Shown here: in pieces, positions 34,801 through 44,675 of the stretch
Layout of the letters: each line of letters opens with the position of its first letter
Position numbering within the stretch: position 1 is the stretch's first letter
NCBI GenBank assembly: GCA_918807975.1
Contig: OU964932.1
Location: 4,030,001-4,094,000, forward strand
Source of the DNA: Aplidium turbinatum
Lineage: Eukaryota > Chordata > Ascidiacea > Aplousobranchia > Polyclinidae
Length of the DNA: 64,000 bases
Reading direction: 5' to 3'
Position numbers and translations under genes: made by a program
Notes under the pieces: model-generated
Database searches by the model: none
The model's input: the letters and a program-made list of their open reading frames with translations, nothing else
What the model was told of the DNA's origin: nothing

Positions 34801-34909
34801 TGGTTGAAACCTGTAGTAAATCGTCAACTGAAAACGTTATATAAAAAATCTCACCTTTTACGCTGAAAAAAATTGCGGAAAAAGTAATCAACAAACATTG
34901 AAGCTTCAT
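25834..34909 (-). CDS. secreted Ly6/uPAR - CCP/sushi - von Willebrand A domain protein, 10 exons
   Basis: Minus-strand exons: 34855-34909, 33954-34039, 33682-33774, 33351-33444, 32378-32527, 29134-29322, 28410-28521, 27536-27684, 26966-27129, 25834-26022. All use GT-AG and phases match, giving 1281 nt (426 codons plus stop). Signal peptide: MKLQCLLITFSAIFFSVKA. Ly6/uPAR: LQCWTCENARTV, ITKRCKQDLAC and CRCCCNFTGCN. A half CCP, VCPVIEAPKFGIKEC to CKFACNK, is followed by a full CCP, LKCPRQAPPAHGSMSC to RKWSSHKPCC. The VWA domain has an intact MIDAS: DLIVLLDSSSSIG, GRGTNTGSALRY and IVTDGLSDDG, and ends SDKICNVQCKGARRRDP. No transmembrane segment, so it is probably secreted and may bind ligands through metal at the MIDAS. 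The first CCP lacks its second half; an exon may be lost or unseen in the 3-kb intron at 29323-32377, though the phase still joins. Confidence 0.85.
26023..26965. other. last intron of the Ly6-CCP-VWA gene
   Basis: At 26608 it contains CAGTGGCGTACGCAGGGGG, a hAT-like left tip with no partner. Otherwise no feature is seen. Confidence 0.45.
27690..28052 (+). repeat. dispersed repeat with AATAAAAACAAACTGAAC end
   Basis: The 3' part, from CCACATTTTAAACTGATTG at 27901 through TTTTGTCGCTTCTACCTTTT to CAGAAATAAAAACAAACTGA, recurs at 35350-35511, at 42243-42408, and in tandem inside the foldback arms (9654-13269). The 5' part holds TATAGCGCTGTATCCATCGC and CTCACCGCTTTACAAAG, words common in SINE bodies. 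Probably a SINE or LINE 3' end. It lies in an intron. Confidence 0.6.
29440..29520 (+). repeat. DNA-transposon tip fragment (GGGCTGTGGAGTCGG type)
   Basis: TAGGGCTGTGGAGTCGGGCG, then CCCCGACTCTTCGG and CCAACTCCGACTCCG. This is a style of terminus known from hAT-like MITEs. No right end is seen. Confidence 0.4.
29784..31005 (-). mobile_element. hAT-family element (nested), N-terminal transposase remnant
   Basis: Tips CAGTGGCGTAGCAACG and GTAGTTACGCCACTG are flanked by perfect 8-bp repeats CTACTATG (29776-29783 and 31006-31013). Sub-tips GCCGCCCTTGGATTTTTGC and TACCGCCCCTGGATTTATCC are related. Internal deletion removed nearly all of the transposase except its start. Confidence 0.92.
29935..30365 (-). 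pseudogene. hAT (TTF/DUF4371-type) transposase N-terminal remnant
   Basis: On the minus strand a basic start (ESEDLFRKKKKAGEEELKK, near 30350) ends at a stop. In another frame SHNDVATWPETLTHNTRVEM and MKLGPERFKNKKGPFMPPI follow. The pattern ATWP-x-LT-x-x-R-x-E-x-x-x-x-GP is the conserved start of the TTF-type zinc-finger region in this hAT group. The catalytic domain is absent. Confidence 0.75.
31852..31927. repeat. degenerate palindromic repeat copy
   Basis: CAGTCAGCAAATTAGTCCAT, TTTACATTGATTCAA, GCAAACGTTGAACCAATGTA and AAATAGGCTGACTTGC: both halves are present, with the centre changed. Confidence 0.65.
32076..32275. repeat. perfect inverted repeat, 85-bp arms, 30-bp loop
   Basis: 32076-32160 and 32191-32275 are exact reverse complements at every position I checked. 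The loop is AT-only apart from a few G. It lies in the intron just after the half-CCP exon (ends at 32378). No target duplication is evident. Confidence 0.9.
33003..33051. repeat. palindromic repeat, left half only
   Basis: CAGACAGAAAATCAACCATT followed by CTACATTGATTCAACGTTTG and CAGACG: one half of the dispersed palindrome. Confidence 0.6.
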
Positions 34910-35341
34910 GTTGTACAGCAAATTGAATGATAAAATGTGCTATTTTCTTCTTATGGTTTTCTGCATTCACCAAAATTTGGCAACTATTTCTGGGCTGCAA
35001 AGTTTTCAACTTGTTATTTTATTCACTCAATCAAGGAATAGAATGTTCTCGATTGGTTATTGCTTCCGCTAGCAAATTGCTCAAATATTAGTATTTACTG
35101 ATAAAAACTGTACTTCAACGTTAGTTGACGGTTTATCAACGTATGAACAGAATTTCACTAAACTAGACGAAAACCTGAAATACATATTTTCGTTGATTTT
35201 TTATTTGTAGGTTATCTAGTTTTATTCAGATAATTTATCTCAACGACATTAGGTTGCAGTGCTGCATGTAGAAGTGGCCGCATGTTCGAGCAATGTCGTA
35301 TTTCTCCATTTGAAACTTGCAACCAAAAGTCTGATGTGGAT
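34910..35341. other. 5' flank of the Ly6-CCP-VWA gene
   Basis: Upstream of the start codon at 34909. AT-rich with no clear TATA box. The promoter is expected here but cannot be pointed to. Confidence 0.3.
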
Positions 35342-35349
35342 GTGTTGCG

Positions 35350-35511
35350 GCTGTGCCATATTTTAAACTGATTGTTCTGCTTTGATAATCATGCACGCTA
35401 TAACGTCCGAGTTTTGTCGCTTTTACCTTTTTCTAGACTTCTGCTATGTTTGGTATGTTGTTTTTTTTCGTTGCGATGGTCTGAAATAAAAATAAACTCA
35501 AACTTAAACTG
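35350..35511 (+). repeat. dispersed repeat copy (AAATAAAAATAAACTC end)
   Basis: GCTGTGCCATATTTTAAACT, then GAGTTTTGTCGCTTTTACCT and TCTGAAATAAAAATAAACTC align with 27901-28052. Confidence 0.65.
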
Positions 35512-36169
35512 GCTAAAATTGGTTCGAATTTCTCATTCGACTTCCTAACCCCAACACTGATCAAACCGTAGTTTATACAAGAAATTGATCTAAAATCAAA
35601 GAACCGGGAGTTTAAAAGACTATCATTGTTGAGATTCTAGCAATTCATTGCATTTGGTTCTGTGTAAAGTTCGTTCTCAAGAACTTGTAACAGTCAAATA
35701 CAAAATATGCATAAACATTTCAGCATTTCGAAATGAGCTTTCTTAGTTGGATATACACCTTTTCGTGGTCTGGCAATCAAGTGCATGATGAAACTAAACG
35801 AAACTTTCGCAGTGTTTGTTTTCTCAAAATAACTAATTACAAACAATTTAATTATTTGTGTTAAGCCTGCATAGTAACCAGAACTTGGCAAGTGAGTAAA
35901 TATCAAGCGAATAAACACGTCCAGGTACGTTGAATCAACGCAGTTAGCATGCATCGCATGAGATAGTGTGTTGCTATGGATAATTAAGATGGGGATTGAT
36001 TCGAAATTATTCCGATCTTAAACTAAGTGGATTCAACCACACCGCTCGTTTATTACGTGGGCGCACGTCAGCTCATATTCAGTCCTAACTGGTTACAAAC
36101 TGATGTTAGCCTTATGCTAATGTAAGCAAATGGATCAAGAACATGTGAACAAAATCATCAATTTATCTT

Positions 36170-36233
36170 CCCAAACAGCAAAATCCGTCATTTTTATATT
36201 GATTCAACGTCTGCAAGGATTTTGCAGTCTGGG
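36170..36233. repeat. palindromic repeat with internal deletion
   Basis: CCCAAACAGCAAAATCCGTC, TTTTTATATTGATTCAACGT, CTGCA, then directly GGATTTTGCAGTCTGGGTA. The right inner part has been lost. Confidence 0.75.
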
Positions 36234-37505
36234 TACTATCTTGATATTGTACTGTAGGCTAAATAGACTATGCCCATTTCGGTCTTTATTCTTTCTTTTT
36301 CAACCATCTGAATATGCATAAGAAAACAAATTGATAGTTTTTTCCACTTTTGATCTGAATATGCATAGCTTGTCAATTTGCTCTTGTAGTTTTTAAATTC
36401 ATACGAGATTTGTTTCGACTTGTTTAATTTTCATTTCGGTTGTTTAGTTTTTGCGTCACAATGATTCCGTGCCACAGGTTGCCTGTAGGCCTGCAGGTGT
36501 CGGTTGTCTGATGTAGCAGCTGTCTGAAGAAATCAGTCGTCCTGATAGAAGTTATAAGTGCAATTTTACGCAGATTATCACTTGCAACACTTGTTGATAG
36601 ATAGGTCGCATCCTCATCAGAAGGAAAATTTTTGCAAATGGAAAGAAATTCAACATGAAGTCAGTTTATATTTATTTTGGAAAAAAGTCCCTTCTCCTCT
36701 ATTCATATACTACAGAAAAGAATGCGGCGTAGTAGCCGATATTACTAAGAACAAAAGTGTTTCAAAATACAAGCACAAAAATTACGAAAAATTGTTATTT
36801 TTTGTTAATGTTTCAGAAAAGTTTACATGACATCAACAAACTTGGCACTCCTTCAATTTTGAAACAATAAACAGTTGGATTAACGTTTAATAACGCAAAG
36901 GATACGTTTCCGAATAAAGTCATCTCAAAAACAAATGTTGTTGTCATGTGCAGTAGCAGTCTGCACTTATTGTGACGTCATGAATCATGATCACTGTTTC
37001 AGCAAGCAAAGCACTTTCGCAGCATATTTCACGGTTAAATGTTTCGAAACTACTTGTTTTTATGAAAATGACGAATTGAGTTGCTGTAAAAAGTTATTAA
37101 TCAACCAAAGGAAGAAAAGCAGCATCGGCCAGATGTTGTGAAACAACGTTTATTAATTGTGACGTCACGCTCAATAATGTCACGTGCGCTGAAACTGATA
37201 AAACCCACACAAAAATTTTGAAATGGTAAACATATTTGATTTGTGTGAGAATAGTTTCACTAAATCCAAAAGAAGGAGAATCGCACTATCCCGTAGGAGA
37301 AAAACGTCTGAACTTTAATCTTGAGCAATGGATGGTCTTTAGGCGGCTTTGGCTCAAAGTAGAATTTCTATCTTTTCAACTGAAACAAGTAAATGAAACG
37401 GATCCGGAAACTGATACATAATTTATCGAGAGCCTTCGCTACCACAAAGGCTGTTTCTTCGGTATCTTATTCAAATGGTAAGAATCGTCAGTAACTTATC
37501 TTTTC
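36234..37505. other. intergenic sequence, no gene seen
   Basis: Several ORFs of 60-90 codons show no family signature. No splice-consistent exon is visible. Confidence 0.4.
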
Positions 37506-37604
37506 GACCGGTAACCGACCCTGCGTCAAAAGCCTCTACAGGCTGAGTACGCGAAACTACCAGGAATAACCTATCAAGGTTTTGTCAGTCCGAGGATAAA
37601 GATT
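37506..37604 (+). repeat. SINE 3' fragment (same family as 21232-21551)
   Basis: GACCGGTAACCGACCCTGCG, AAAAGCCTCTACAGG, GCGAAACTACCAGGA and CAGTCCGAGGATAAAGATTC match the 3' half of the SINE at 21232-21551 in the opposite orientation. The promoter head is missing. Confidence 0.65.
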
Positions 37605-38109
37605 CAAAACCAACCTCGTTCTTGTAGGCTAGGTTGGTTTGTGCAGATAAAATTTAAGCAGCGGCCACGCTATGGCAAAAAGCAAGGTTGCTTGGAATTT
37701 TGTGTCAACTATGGATTTTGGTCAGCATCATTTACAATGACATTGAAAAAATTTAGTGTGTACCTGGTGCTAGTTTGTTTGAAAGTTCTTTCAGTTTCAA
37801 CAACAGTTCTACGCATTGACAAGCTTGTTAAAGTCATACTACAAGAAAAACCTGACTTAGCGATTTTCCACGTTCTTTGTGTTTAACATGCTACCATAAA
37901 ACGATTTTGAAAAAAATTTGGCCCAATTGCGGTCTGACCACCATTGCGCGCGTGCTTTTGTCAGAGGTTTGAAAACCGGAATGGGTTTGAGCAGCGAAGC
38001 GTGCGATCATACAGTCTACGTCACAAGCGACTAGCAATCAGTTGATCGGGCAAGAGTTTTTACTGCGTGAGTTTCAAATGGCAGATCTTGTTCTTCGAAC
38101 AGTAAATCA

Positions 38110-38306
38110 GCTTCTTTTACATAGATTCAACGTATTCAGGTCTTCAATCAATGTAAAATGAAAATGTAAAAAAAAACAAGTTTCTGAAGGCAAACTCCAC
38201 AAAGGCATGTGAAACAATTTCAGTTAGGCAATTCAGAAGGCGTGGAGTAATCAGCATTTTTTACATGGATTCAACGTTTCCAGGCCTTGAATCAATGTAA
38301 AAATTC
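38110..38306. repeat. two diverged palindromic repeat copies
   Basis: 38110-38160 (TTTTACATAGATTCAACGTA to TTCAATCAATGTAAAATG) and 38250-38306 (TTTTTACATGGATTCAACGT to CTTGAATCAATGTAAAAATT). Both keep the TTTACAT-GATTCAACG halves but not the outer CAGACAGCAAAA blocks. Confidence 0.6.
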
Positions 38307-39326
38307 TTGAAACGCAACACGTTTGAACTTTCCAACCCAACGCGGGAAAACACTTTTGATAATGCTATGCTACTGGAGTCGCTTGTGACGTAATTCTCGA
38401 GCAGTTTTTCCACTTCTTAGTCATTTTGCAAAAAATAAATGAAACACTGGACTTTGCGCCTTGCCAGCGCCATTGAAAACAATTTTTTTTCAGTAATTTT
38501 TTATGAAATGTGTTCTTGAGTGCTCAGTTTACCCATTTTAATGCTTAATTTCCATTTGAAAATTTCATTTAGTATGCCTTTAAAAAGATGTAGCACCAAC
38601 CATCTCGCTGAAACCGGTTTCAATAAATTCATAACTGCTATAAACTCGAATGGCGAAAACGTAGCTTTTGTTTGTTATTTTTCTCCTGTAATTAGCCAGG
38701 CTTGATAGGAAATCGAAAATGTAAGAAGCCAAGCTTTTCAACGGTATTTTCAGTCAACGTTCTGAACTACAAACACTAGGCTACAGCGTCTTAAGAGGGG
38801 ATGCAAAAAACGATTGGAAATTTCTCGACAGTGCTAAAAACGTAAGAACCACTGTTCATGCGTTTCAAGGGCGGCTATTAGACTAGCGGTTAGATTTGTA
38901 AGTAATCTCCAAAGAGCTATTTTCTACTCCACTGTAAAGACACTGTACCTTTTTAGCCACAACCAAAGACATATGAGTAGCCTACATCTACAACATAATG
39001 AAACAAACGATTCGCATTATAAGTACAGCATTGGTAAAAAAAATAATCAAAGCGCATGGTCGTGAGTCGTAATGCGGCGAAATCTTCTTCAGTGAGCCTG
39101 TGTATCTCGCTACCTGATGGTTTTCACTTATCAACCAAGTGTAGCGGACTATCTGTCAAGACCAAAAATGGAGGTAGCAACTCTTTCTAGGTTTTATGAT
39201 CATATTTGCTGCACGTCAATCCCAAGGTGAAGGCTTCGAAGCCTAACCTCGGCGCGGTTTGGGCTCTACCTCAAGCACGTCGCTGACCACCAACACTATC
39301 GTGTTCGAAGGCGATGGCGCATTGAT
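38307..39326. other. intergenic sequence, no gene seen
   Basis: No exon-like segment with splice sites and no repeat that I can name. Confidence 0.4.
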
Positions 39327-39744
39327 GACGCAATCAGGGTTGCATTCCTGGGGGGGGGGGGGCTCGGGGAAGTTCAGACCCCCGAAATATGAAAAAGCTT
39401 GATGTAGGGGGGGCTCAGGGGGGGCTCGTTCAAGCTTACACTTTTCAGCTCTTCTGGCTGAACAACAACTTATCGACTGAACAAGTGACACTTTAACAGC
39501 TTTTTCACAGCAGAACTGCAAAAATACACGAAGATAAGTTGGTAGCCTAGCAATCGCCGTTTTTCGTGATTAGGCCCCGTATAGTTAGCTTAAGTTTATC
39601 ATGCAATCTACATGTATGGTAAATCAAACTTTTTTCAAATGGGACAATAAAGAACGGCATAAAAATTTTGTGGCTCTTTTGACATTCTAGATGTCTGTGT
39701 GTGATGTGACTATTGCATTGAATAGCCTTTCTCACCCATGTGCC

Positions 39745-40870
39745 CAGTGGCGAATTTAGGGCAAAATTTTAGGGGCGCCAAAGAAGCATGGAACAACCTC
39801 GCCGCAAATGGCTTGGGACATTTTTTTGCGTTTTTATCAATAAAATTGCCTATCTAAGTCAGGTAGTCATTCCCACATCACAAATCAACACCACAAGTGA
39901 CAATCAGTTGTAGCCTAAAGTTGAGGCAATGCCATAATGCCGCTCGTGGCAAGTAAAAGCAATAACGAACGTGAAATGATAATTTAGGTATTTTCCACTA
40001 AAACTTTAGGCTATACAACAGTGATTGCTCCAAGTGAATGAAAAGGGGTAACTACCAAAATCTATTTCAATAAATCACCAATCTAGAGTGCCTGAAGCTC
40101 ACTGGTGCATAGCCCAAAAAATGCATTATAAAAAACATTCAAACGGTGAGGCCTATGACCCAGGTGTACTTATAGTACAAGTGAGTGGTACTTAGTTAAG
40201 ATATTGCAAATAAACAAATAATTCAAATATGAACAAAGCGCTTGCAGCAATAAGAATCTACTATTTTTATTTTGTAGAATAAGTGAAATCGGGCCTATGC
40301 CCTATCAGCAAAACAAAATATTGTGAACTGACAATGATGCAATTGAGCAAAATAACAATACGATTAAATTACTCATGCTGATAAGGTTGCAAAAACGTCT
40401 CAATACGTAATTGTAATTTGTAACAACCTACAAAAATGACATTAGATTTCCTCAAACAAGTAATTCGATCACAAACATGTTTTAAATAAAATACGTTATA
40501 AATTAAGCAGAGATGTGTTCAAGACCAGATCCAGCTTTATTGTCCAAAAGGTTGATGCATGGCATTCCATCCTATCTCTCTACCTACACTGCCATAAAAT
40601 CTGGATTGCTACCATGCATTATATTATTTAAACTTGAGTTAAAAAAGTTTCTTTATTAGTTATTAGTATTTTATATAGTGTCCATTGTCTCTTGTACCGT
40701 TATCAGCGGTTATTAGCGGTTAGTAGGTCTACTTGCCGAGACAAACATCACGCATTGTTTTACGTTAGTAAAATGGAAATTTACAAGTTAAAGGAAATTT
40801 GCATGCAGACATAAAAAAATAAATTGGAATTTTAGGGGGCGCCGCGGCGCCATAGGTAAATCCGCCCCTG
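39745..40870. mobile_element. hAT-type element (nested), non-coding
   Basis: Tips CAGTGGCGAATTTAGGGC and GGTAAATCCGCCCCTG are flanked by perfect 8-bp repeats CATGTGCC (39737-39744 and 40871-40878). Sub-tips TTTTAGGGGCGCC and TTTTAGGGGGCGCCGCGGCG are in keeping with the family. No transposase remains in its 1.1 kb. Confidence 0.92.
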
Positions 40871-40929
40871 CATGTGCCTTAAAATTTAGGAAAGTGGGTA
40901 AAATTTTCAGTGTGCGTTGTGTTGTGTCC

Positions 40930-41910
40930 TCACATCGTGGTATCAATGCTCTGTGGAATAGTTTCCCAGCATCGTATCAACACTTCACAGCCCTCGCAGA
41001 AAAGGAAGAATATTAGAGAAACAGATCGGGCCATATTCAGAGGTCTCTGCATCAAAATGACCATCAAGGAATTCATAGAAGATCTGGCGCTTTTAAAAGA
41101 TTGTCTTCGGCAATTATTGCTTTTGTCAGAAAATCTCCAGACTGAGAATGTCAACTTCGTGGTAGCTATTCGTCATGTCAAATGGACTATTAATTCTCCA
41201 TTTCAAATAAAAAAGCTGTTTAAGAAGGAAAGTATTCGTTGATGAAGTTGTTAACTTGAGTCCTGGAAGTATAAAAACTACTCCTTTAAAGGCATGGGCT
41301 AACGTTGGACCAGTTCAAAGCTCGACGTAGAGACTATCTTCTTTTGATCGTAATCAGTTTATTCAAGCTTCAGTTGACAACATTGGAAGCAGGATGGTGG
41401 ACACTAACAATGAAAATACTGTGAAGAGCTTGGAAATTATTGTACCAGAATTATGGCCCGCTGTAATCGAAGTTCCATGGCAAAAAGGGGAGCAGATATT
41501 ATGGAAAATAGAGGAGAGATTTCATGTCACCATTTTTATTTCCGATTGTACGTTGACAATCCTTGCCATATACCAGATACGATAAAGCTGCTCAAGAATG
41601 TAGGCTAGTACTAAACATGACTGCTATATAGCCTAAGTACTGCTGAAGCCGAACGTGGATTTTCGGAAATGAACTTGGTCATTATACAGCTACGATCACG
41701 GCTGACCAAATCACTTGTTTCAGTAATGTTGTTCATCAGCATCAAAGGACTACCTCCTCATATATGGAATGGCACTGCGACAACTCAGAAGTGGTTGCGG
41801 ACTCATCGATCGGCTGTGGATACTCAGGTTAAGCATTCTAAGTTGCCTACATTGAATGAACTCAGATGTGTGCAAAAACTGTCGTGGTGCTTATTACTTA
41901 GCCCATAAAA
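40930..41910 (+). pseudogene. hAT transposase remnants (zinc-finger/KIAA1586-like C-terminus)
   Basis: An N-proximal piece (NIRETDRAIFRGLCIKMTIK, about 41010-41070) and a C-terminal piece (LSTAEAERGFSEMNLVIIQL, then RSRLTKSLVSVMLFISIKGL, about 41640-41770) are visible. The EAERGFS-x-MN motif is the hAT dimerisation signature of the KIAA1586/ZNF862-like group. Frame changes and stops occur between and within the pieces. The family normally has about 600-800 residues, so most is gone. Confidence 0.8.
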
Positions 41911-42242
41911 CCAAAGACCTGGCAGACAGGCTATTTGTTTTGTAGCCTATAATCTTGTTTGCACCAACTTGGAACATACTTTTGCTGTATTTGGAGTTGT
42001 ACTGTTCGTTAATGTAACTGTCACATTGGTAGCTTATTGGTTCTTACTCGCAAAGCTGCAAACATAAGTGTTCATTTCAGGAGATGCATTTCCTCACTTT
42101 CCTACAATCAATTTTTTTGCAAGTTTGCTTAGAATTGGCTCATTCGAATAGGCAGCCTACGATTGAGTTAAGAGATTGGAATTAGCTCATGCAAAGCGAG
42201 TTTTAAGTGAAAGCCTACGCAGTAAAGAAAAAGCAAAGGAGA

Positions 42243-42408
42243 TAGCAGTGTAGCAACCAAGCCAAATTTCAAACTTATAATTTTATTTCGGATTCAACCA
42301 CGTTTTCCCGTTTTACTGCTTCTACCTTTTTCTGTAGGCTACTTCAAGCTATGTTTTAGCATGGGTTGTTTTTCGATATGATGTTCAGAAATAAAAACAA
42401 ACTGAACA
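42243..42408 (+). repeat. dispersed repeat copy (AAATAAAAACAAACTGAAC end)
   Basis: CCACGTTTTCCCGTTTTACT, GCTTCTACCTTTTTCTG and TTCAGAAATAAAAACAAACT align with 27901-28052 and with the foldback arms. It lies inside the hAT element at 39335-42537. Confidence 0.65.
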
Positions 42409-42783
42409 GTGTTTCTTTTTAAAAAAAGATAACGATTGTTGGCTCACCGACACCGATTACTCATACTTTTTCTATAACAACACAGCTAGGTGTTTATAGA
42501 GCCCCCCCCCAAATAAAATGCTAGGAATACACCCCTGGACGCAATGTAAAGATATCTGTGGGAGCTTTGATCAAATTGGTCATGGTCACCCAGATTCAAG
42601 TGAATTGAACAGACCATCAGTGCTATGCAATGAGAGAACGACACGAATCGATTGTAGGTGGTGGCATGCTGCAGTCTTCACCTTGATTAACACCCGTTGG
42701 AGCAGAGCTGATAACTTCATCCGCCTGGGTGGAGTCGCGGTGAGGGACCACCCTTTGTCTGGATTCAGCCTTTTCACTGCCTA

Positions 42784-42830
42784 CCTAGACAGCAAATCAG
42801 TCGTTTTTACATTGATTCAACGTCTGTTGG
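42784..42830. repeat. palindromic repeat, left half
   Basis: CCTAGACAGCAAATCAGTCG, then TTTTTACATTGATTCAACGT and CTG. The right half is absent. Confidence 0.65.
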
Positions 42831-43082
42831 TGACACGATTCCCCTTCATGAGAAATACTCTGTCTAGTCACAAACAGATTAATCGATTTGATAACGACAC
42901 GACCGGTTCTACGAAATCACTCCTGATGACGTAACAGAGCCAACATTAACAAAAGTTTTGTAATAAGAAATACATGACGTAATGACGTAAAGAAGGATGC
43001 AATGTTGCCCAAAAATTGTCACGTGTAGCAAACGCGCGGAATGACACCTTTGCCACGGTAAGCACAAGTAGAAAATTTGTTT

Positions 43083-43128
43083 TTTTACATTCATTCAATG
43101 TCAGCGGACGTAGAATCAAAGTAAAAAA
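43083..43128. repeat. palindromic repeat core, diverged
   Basis: TTTACATTCATTCAATGTCA and GACGTAGAATCAAAGTAAAA form the two inner halves around AGCGG. Confidence 0.6.
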
Positions 43129-43867
43129 CGTATTGATAAAAGTAAAACAACATGTCAAAAATCGCTAATCCTTGAGACACCATTTCGATAAATTTCTCCT
43201 GTTTCTCAACACAAAGTCATTAACGATAAAGACCAAGCTACAATTCGCTTGTTGTAGAAACCTTAATTTTCAAATCAACAAGCAAATCGATAATAAACAA
43301 TAAATCCAAAGTCTCAGCATCCATTTGTGGCCTTAACTTTAATCAGTTGAGAATGAGTACCTTGTGACATCATCAAATCCTAACAATTACGTTTTTTGCG
43401 CAACAAAAACATCAATTCTGCAATAAACAAGCAACGTAAGAACTATTAGGGTAAGTTTTGTGAAATGATAATAAAAGTTTTGTGTTCAACAAAATTTCCT
43501 GCAAAAAAAAAACATTTTGGTCAACATTGTCTCAATGCAAACAATGCGGCTTTAGAAGATCCACATTTACTTTGCATTGATTCAACGTCTGATGATCGAA
43601 AATTAACAAACATCTTACAACTCAGGTAGATACAAAAACAATTGCTTGAGTAATGTCAAATTGAAATATGCGCACAGCTGCCCCACATGAGCAACCTGTC
43701 TATATGGGGCAGATCAACTACAAAATAGTTGAAACGTTTGTCCAACGTAAGAACCCACGGTAGGTCACAGTGAAGATCCCGATGAGCAAAGCATTGTTAG
43801 CATCACAAAGCGCGTCAAAGCCACGTCACAACCCACCAAGGTCAAAACAAATAGCCCAATTTGAATA

Positions 43868-43959
43868 TACCCAGAGAGCAAAATCCGTCATTTTTACATT
43901 GGTTCAACGTCTGCAGACGTTGAATCAATGTAAAAATGACGGATTTTGTTGTCTGGGTA
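43868..43959. repeat. reference copy of the dispersed palindrome, 92 bp
   Basis: The most complete copy: TACCCAGAGAGCAAAATCCG, TCATTTTTACATTGGTTCAA, CGTCTGCAGACG, TTGAATCAATGTAAAAATGA and CGGATTTTGTTGTCTGGGTA. The centre is the CTGCAG at 43911-43916. Only a few positions break the symmetry over 46-bp arms with no loop. It is framed by TA, which may be a TA target duplication. Function unknown; probably a very short MITE. It is downstream of Pellino. Confidence 0.9.
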
Positions 43960-44675
43960 ACAACATCATCACCTTAAAAAGCATAATTTAAAAGGATACG
44001 TTTAATTTGGTGGAAGAAGACCAATCGATCGTTGTCTTCATCAATGAAGCAATTGTTTATGAAGGAAAGTTAACCATTGCATTGTTTCATCATAGACGAT
44101 CACTTTCGGACTTCTCAAAGACGATAATAGAAAGCCGTGCAAAGCTAAGTTTAATCATTTCACGCTTAGTTTTAATTTCAAATGGTGTATAACAGAGTAA
44201 GGGACAAATGTGAAGAGACAAAGAACATACTCGGCCGAGAAAGATTCGTATCCTTACATAACTCAAGAACATGCAAAACTAATTGGTGTCTCTTATTAAA
44301 GTCTGGTTTACACTGTACGCATAGTGTAAATGTACTTTCTGGTGGCACGCAAGCAGCAACGTTAAAAGGCGACATCTTATTGGAGAAACAAGTTCAAAAA
44401 CAATCAGTTGCTTGCGTTCTGATTGTGTCTTTCGGCAATGTCAGTTTTTTGTACGTGCCTGTGCCACTGGCACGTATTCTGCGGGAAAAGTAAGTTTCAC
44501 CTTGTCCCACGTTCAACTTTGTTTTCCGTGTCCTCGCTTGTACAAACAGTCTTTTTGCGTCGTTTCAATGTATTCGTACATTAAATCAATGCACAAAGGA
44601 CGATGGATTCAAAGCTCTACTTCCTCCTGGCAGGCAAGGTCGGTCTTCTGTCACGGTCGGGTGCACACGATGACG

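Larger units (their letters stand above)
39335..42537 (+). mobile_element. hAT-family element (outer) with transposase remnants
   Basis: Tips CAGGGTTGCATTCCTGGGG and CTAGGAATACACCCCTG are flanked by perfect 8-bp repeats GACGCAAT (39327-39334 and 42538-42545). Each sub-tip has a long G (or C) run followed by CTC. It contains hAT transposase fragments at about 40930-41910 and a nested hAT at 39745-40870. Without the nested element it is about 2.1 kb. Confidence 0.92.

Noticed and set aside
36558-36830. 90-codon plus-strand ORF in intergenic DNA
   Set aside because: Lysine- and tyrosine-rich as expected of random AT-rich translation; no motif or neighbouring exon.
42518-42934. 138-codon plus-strand ORF
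   Set aside because: It runs across a hAT edge and a palindromic repeat half, and has no recognisable domain.
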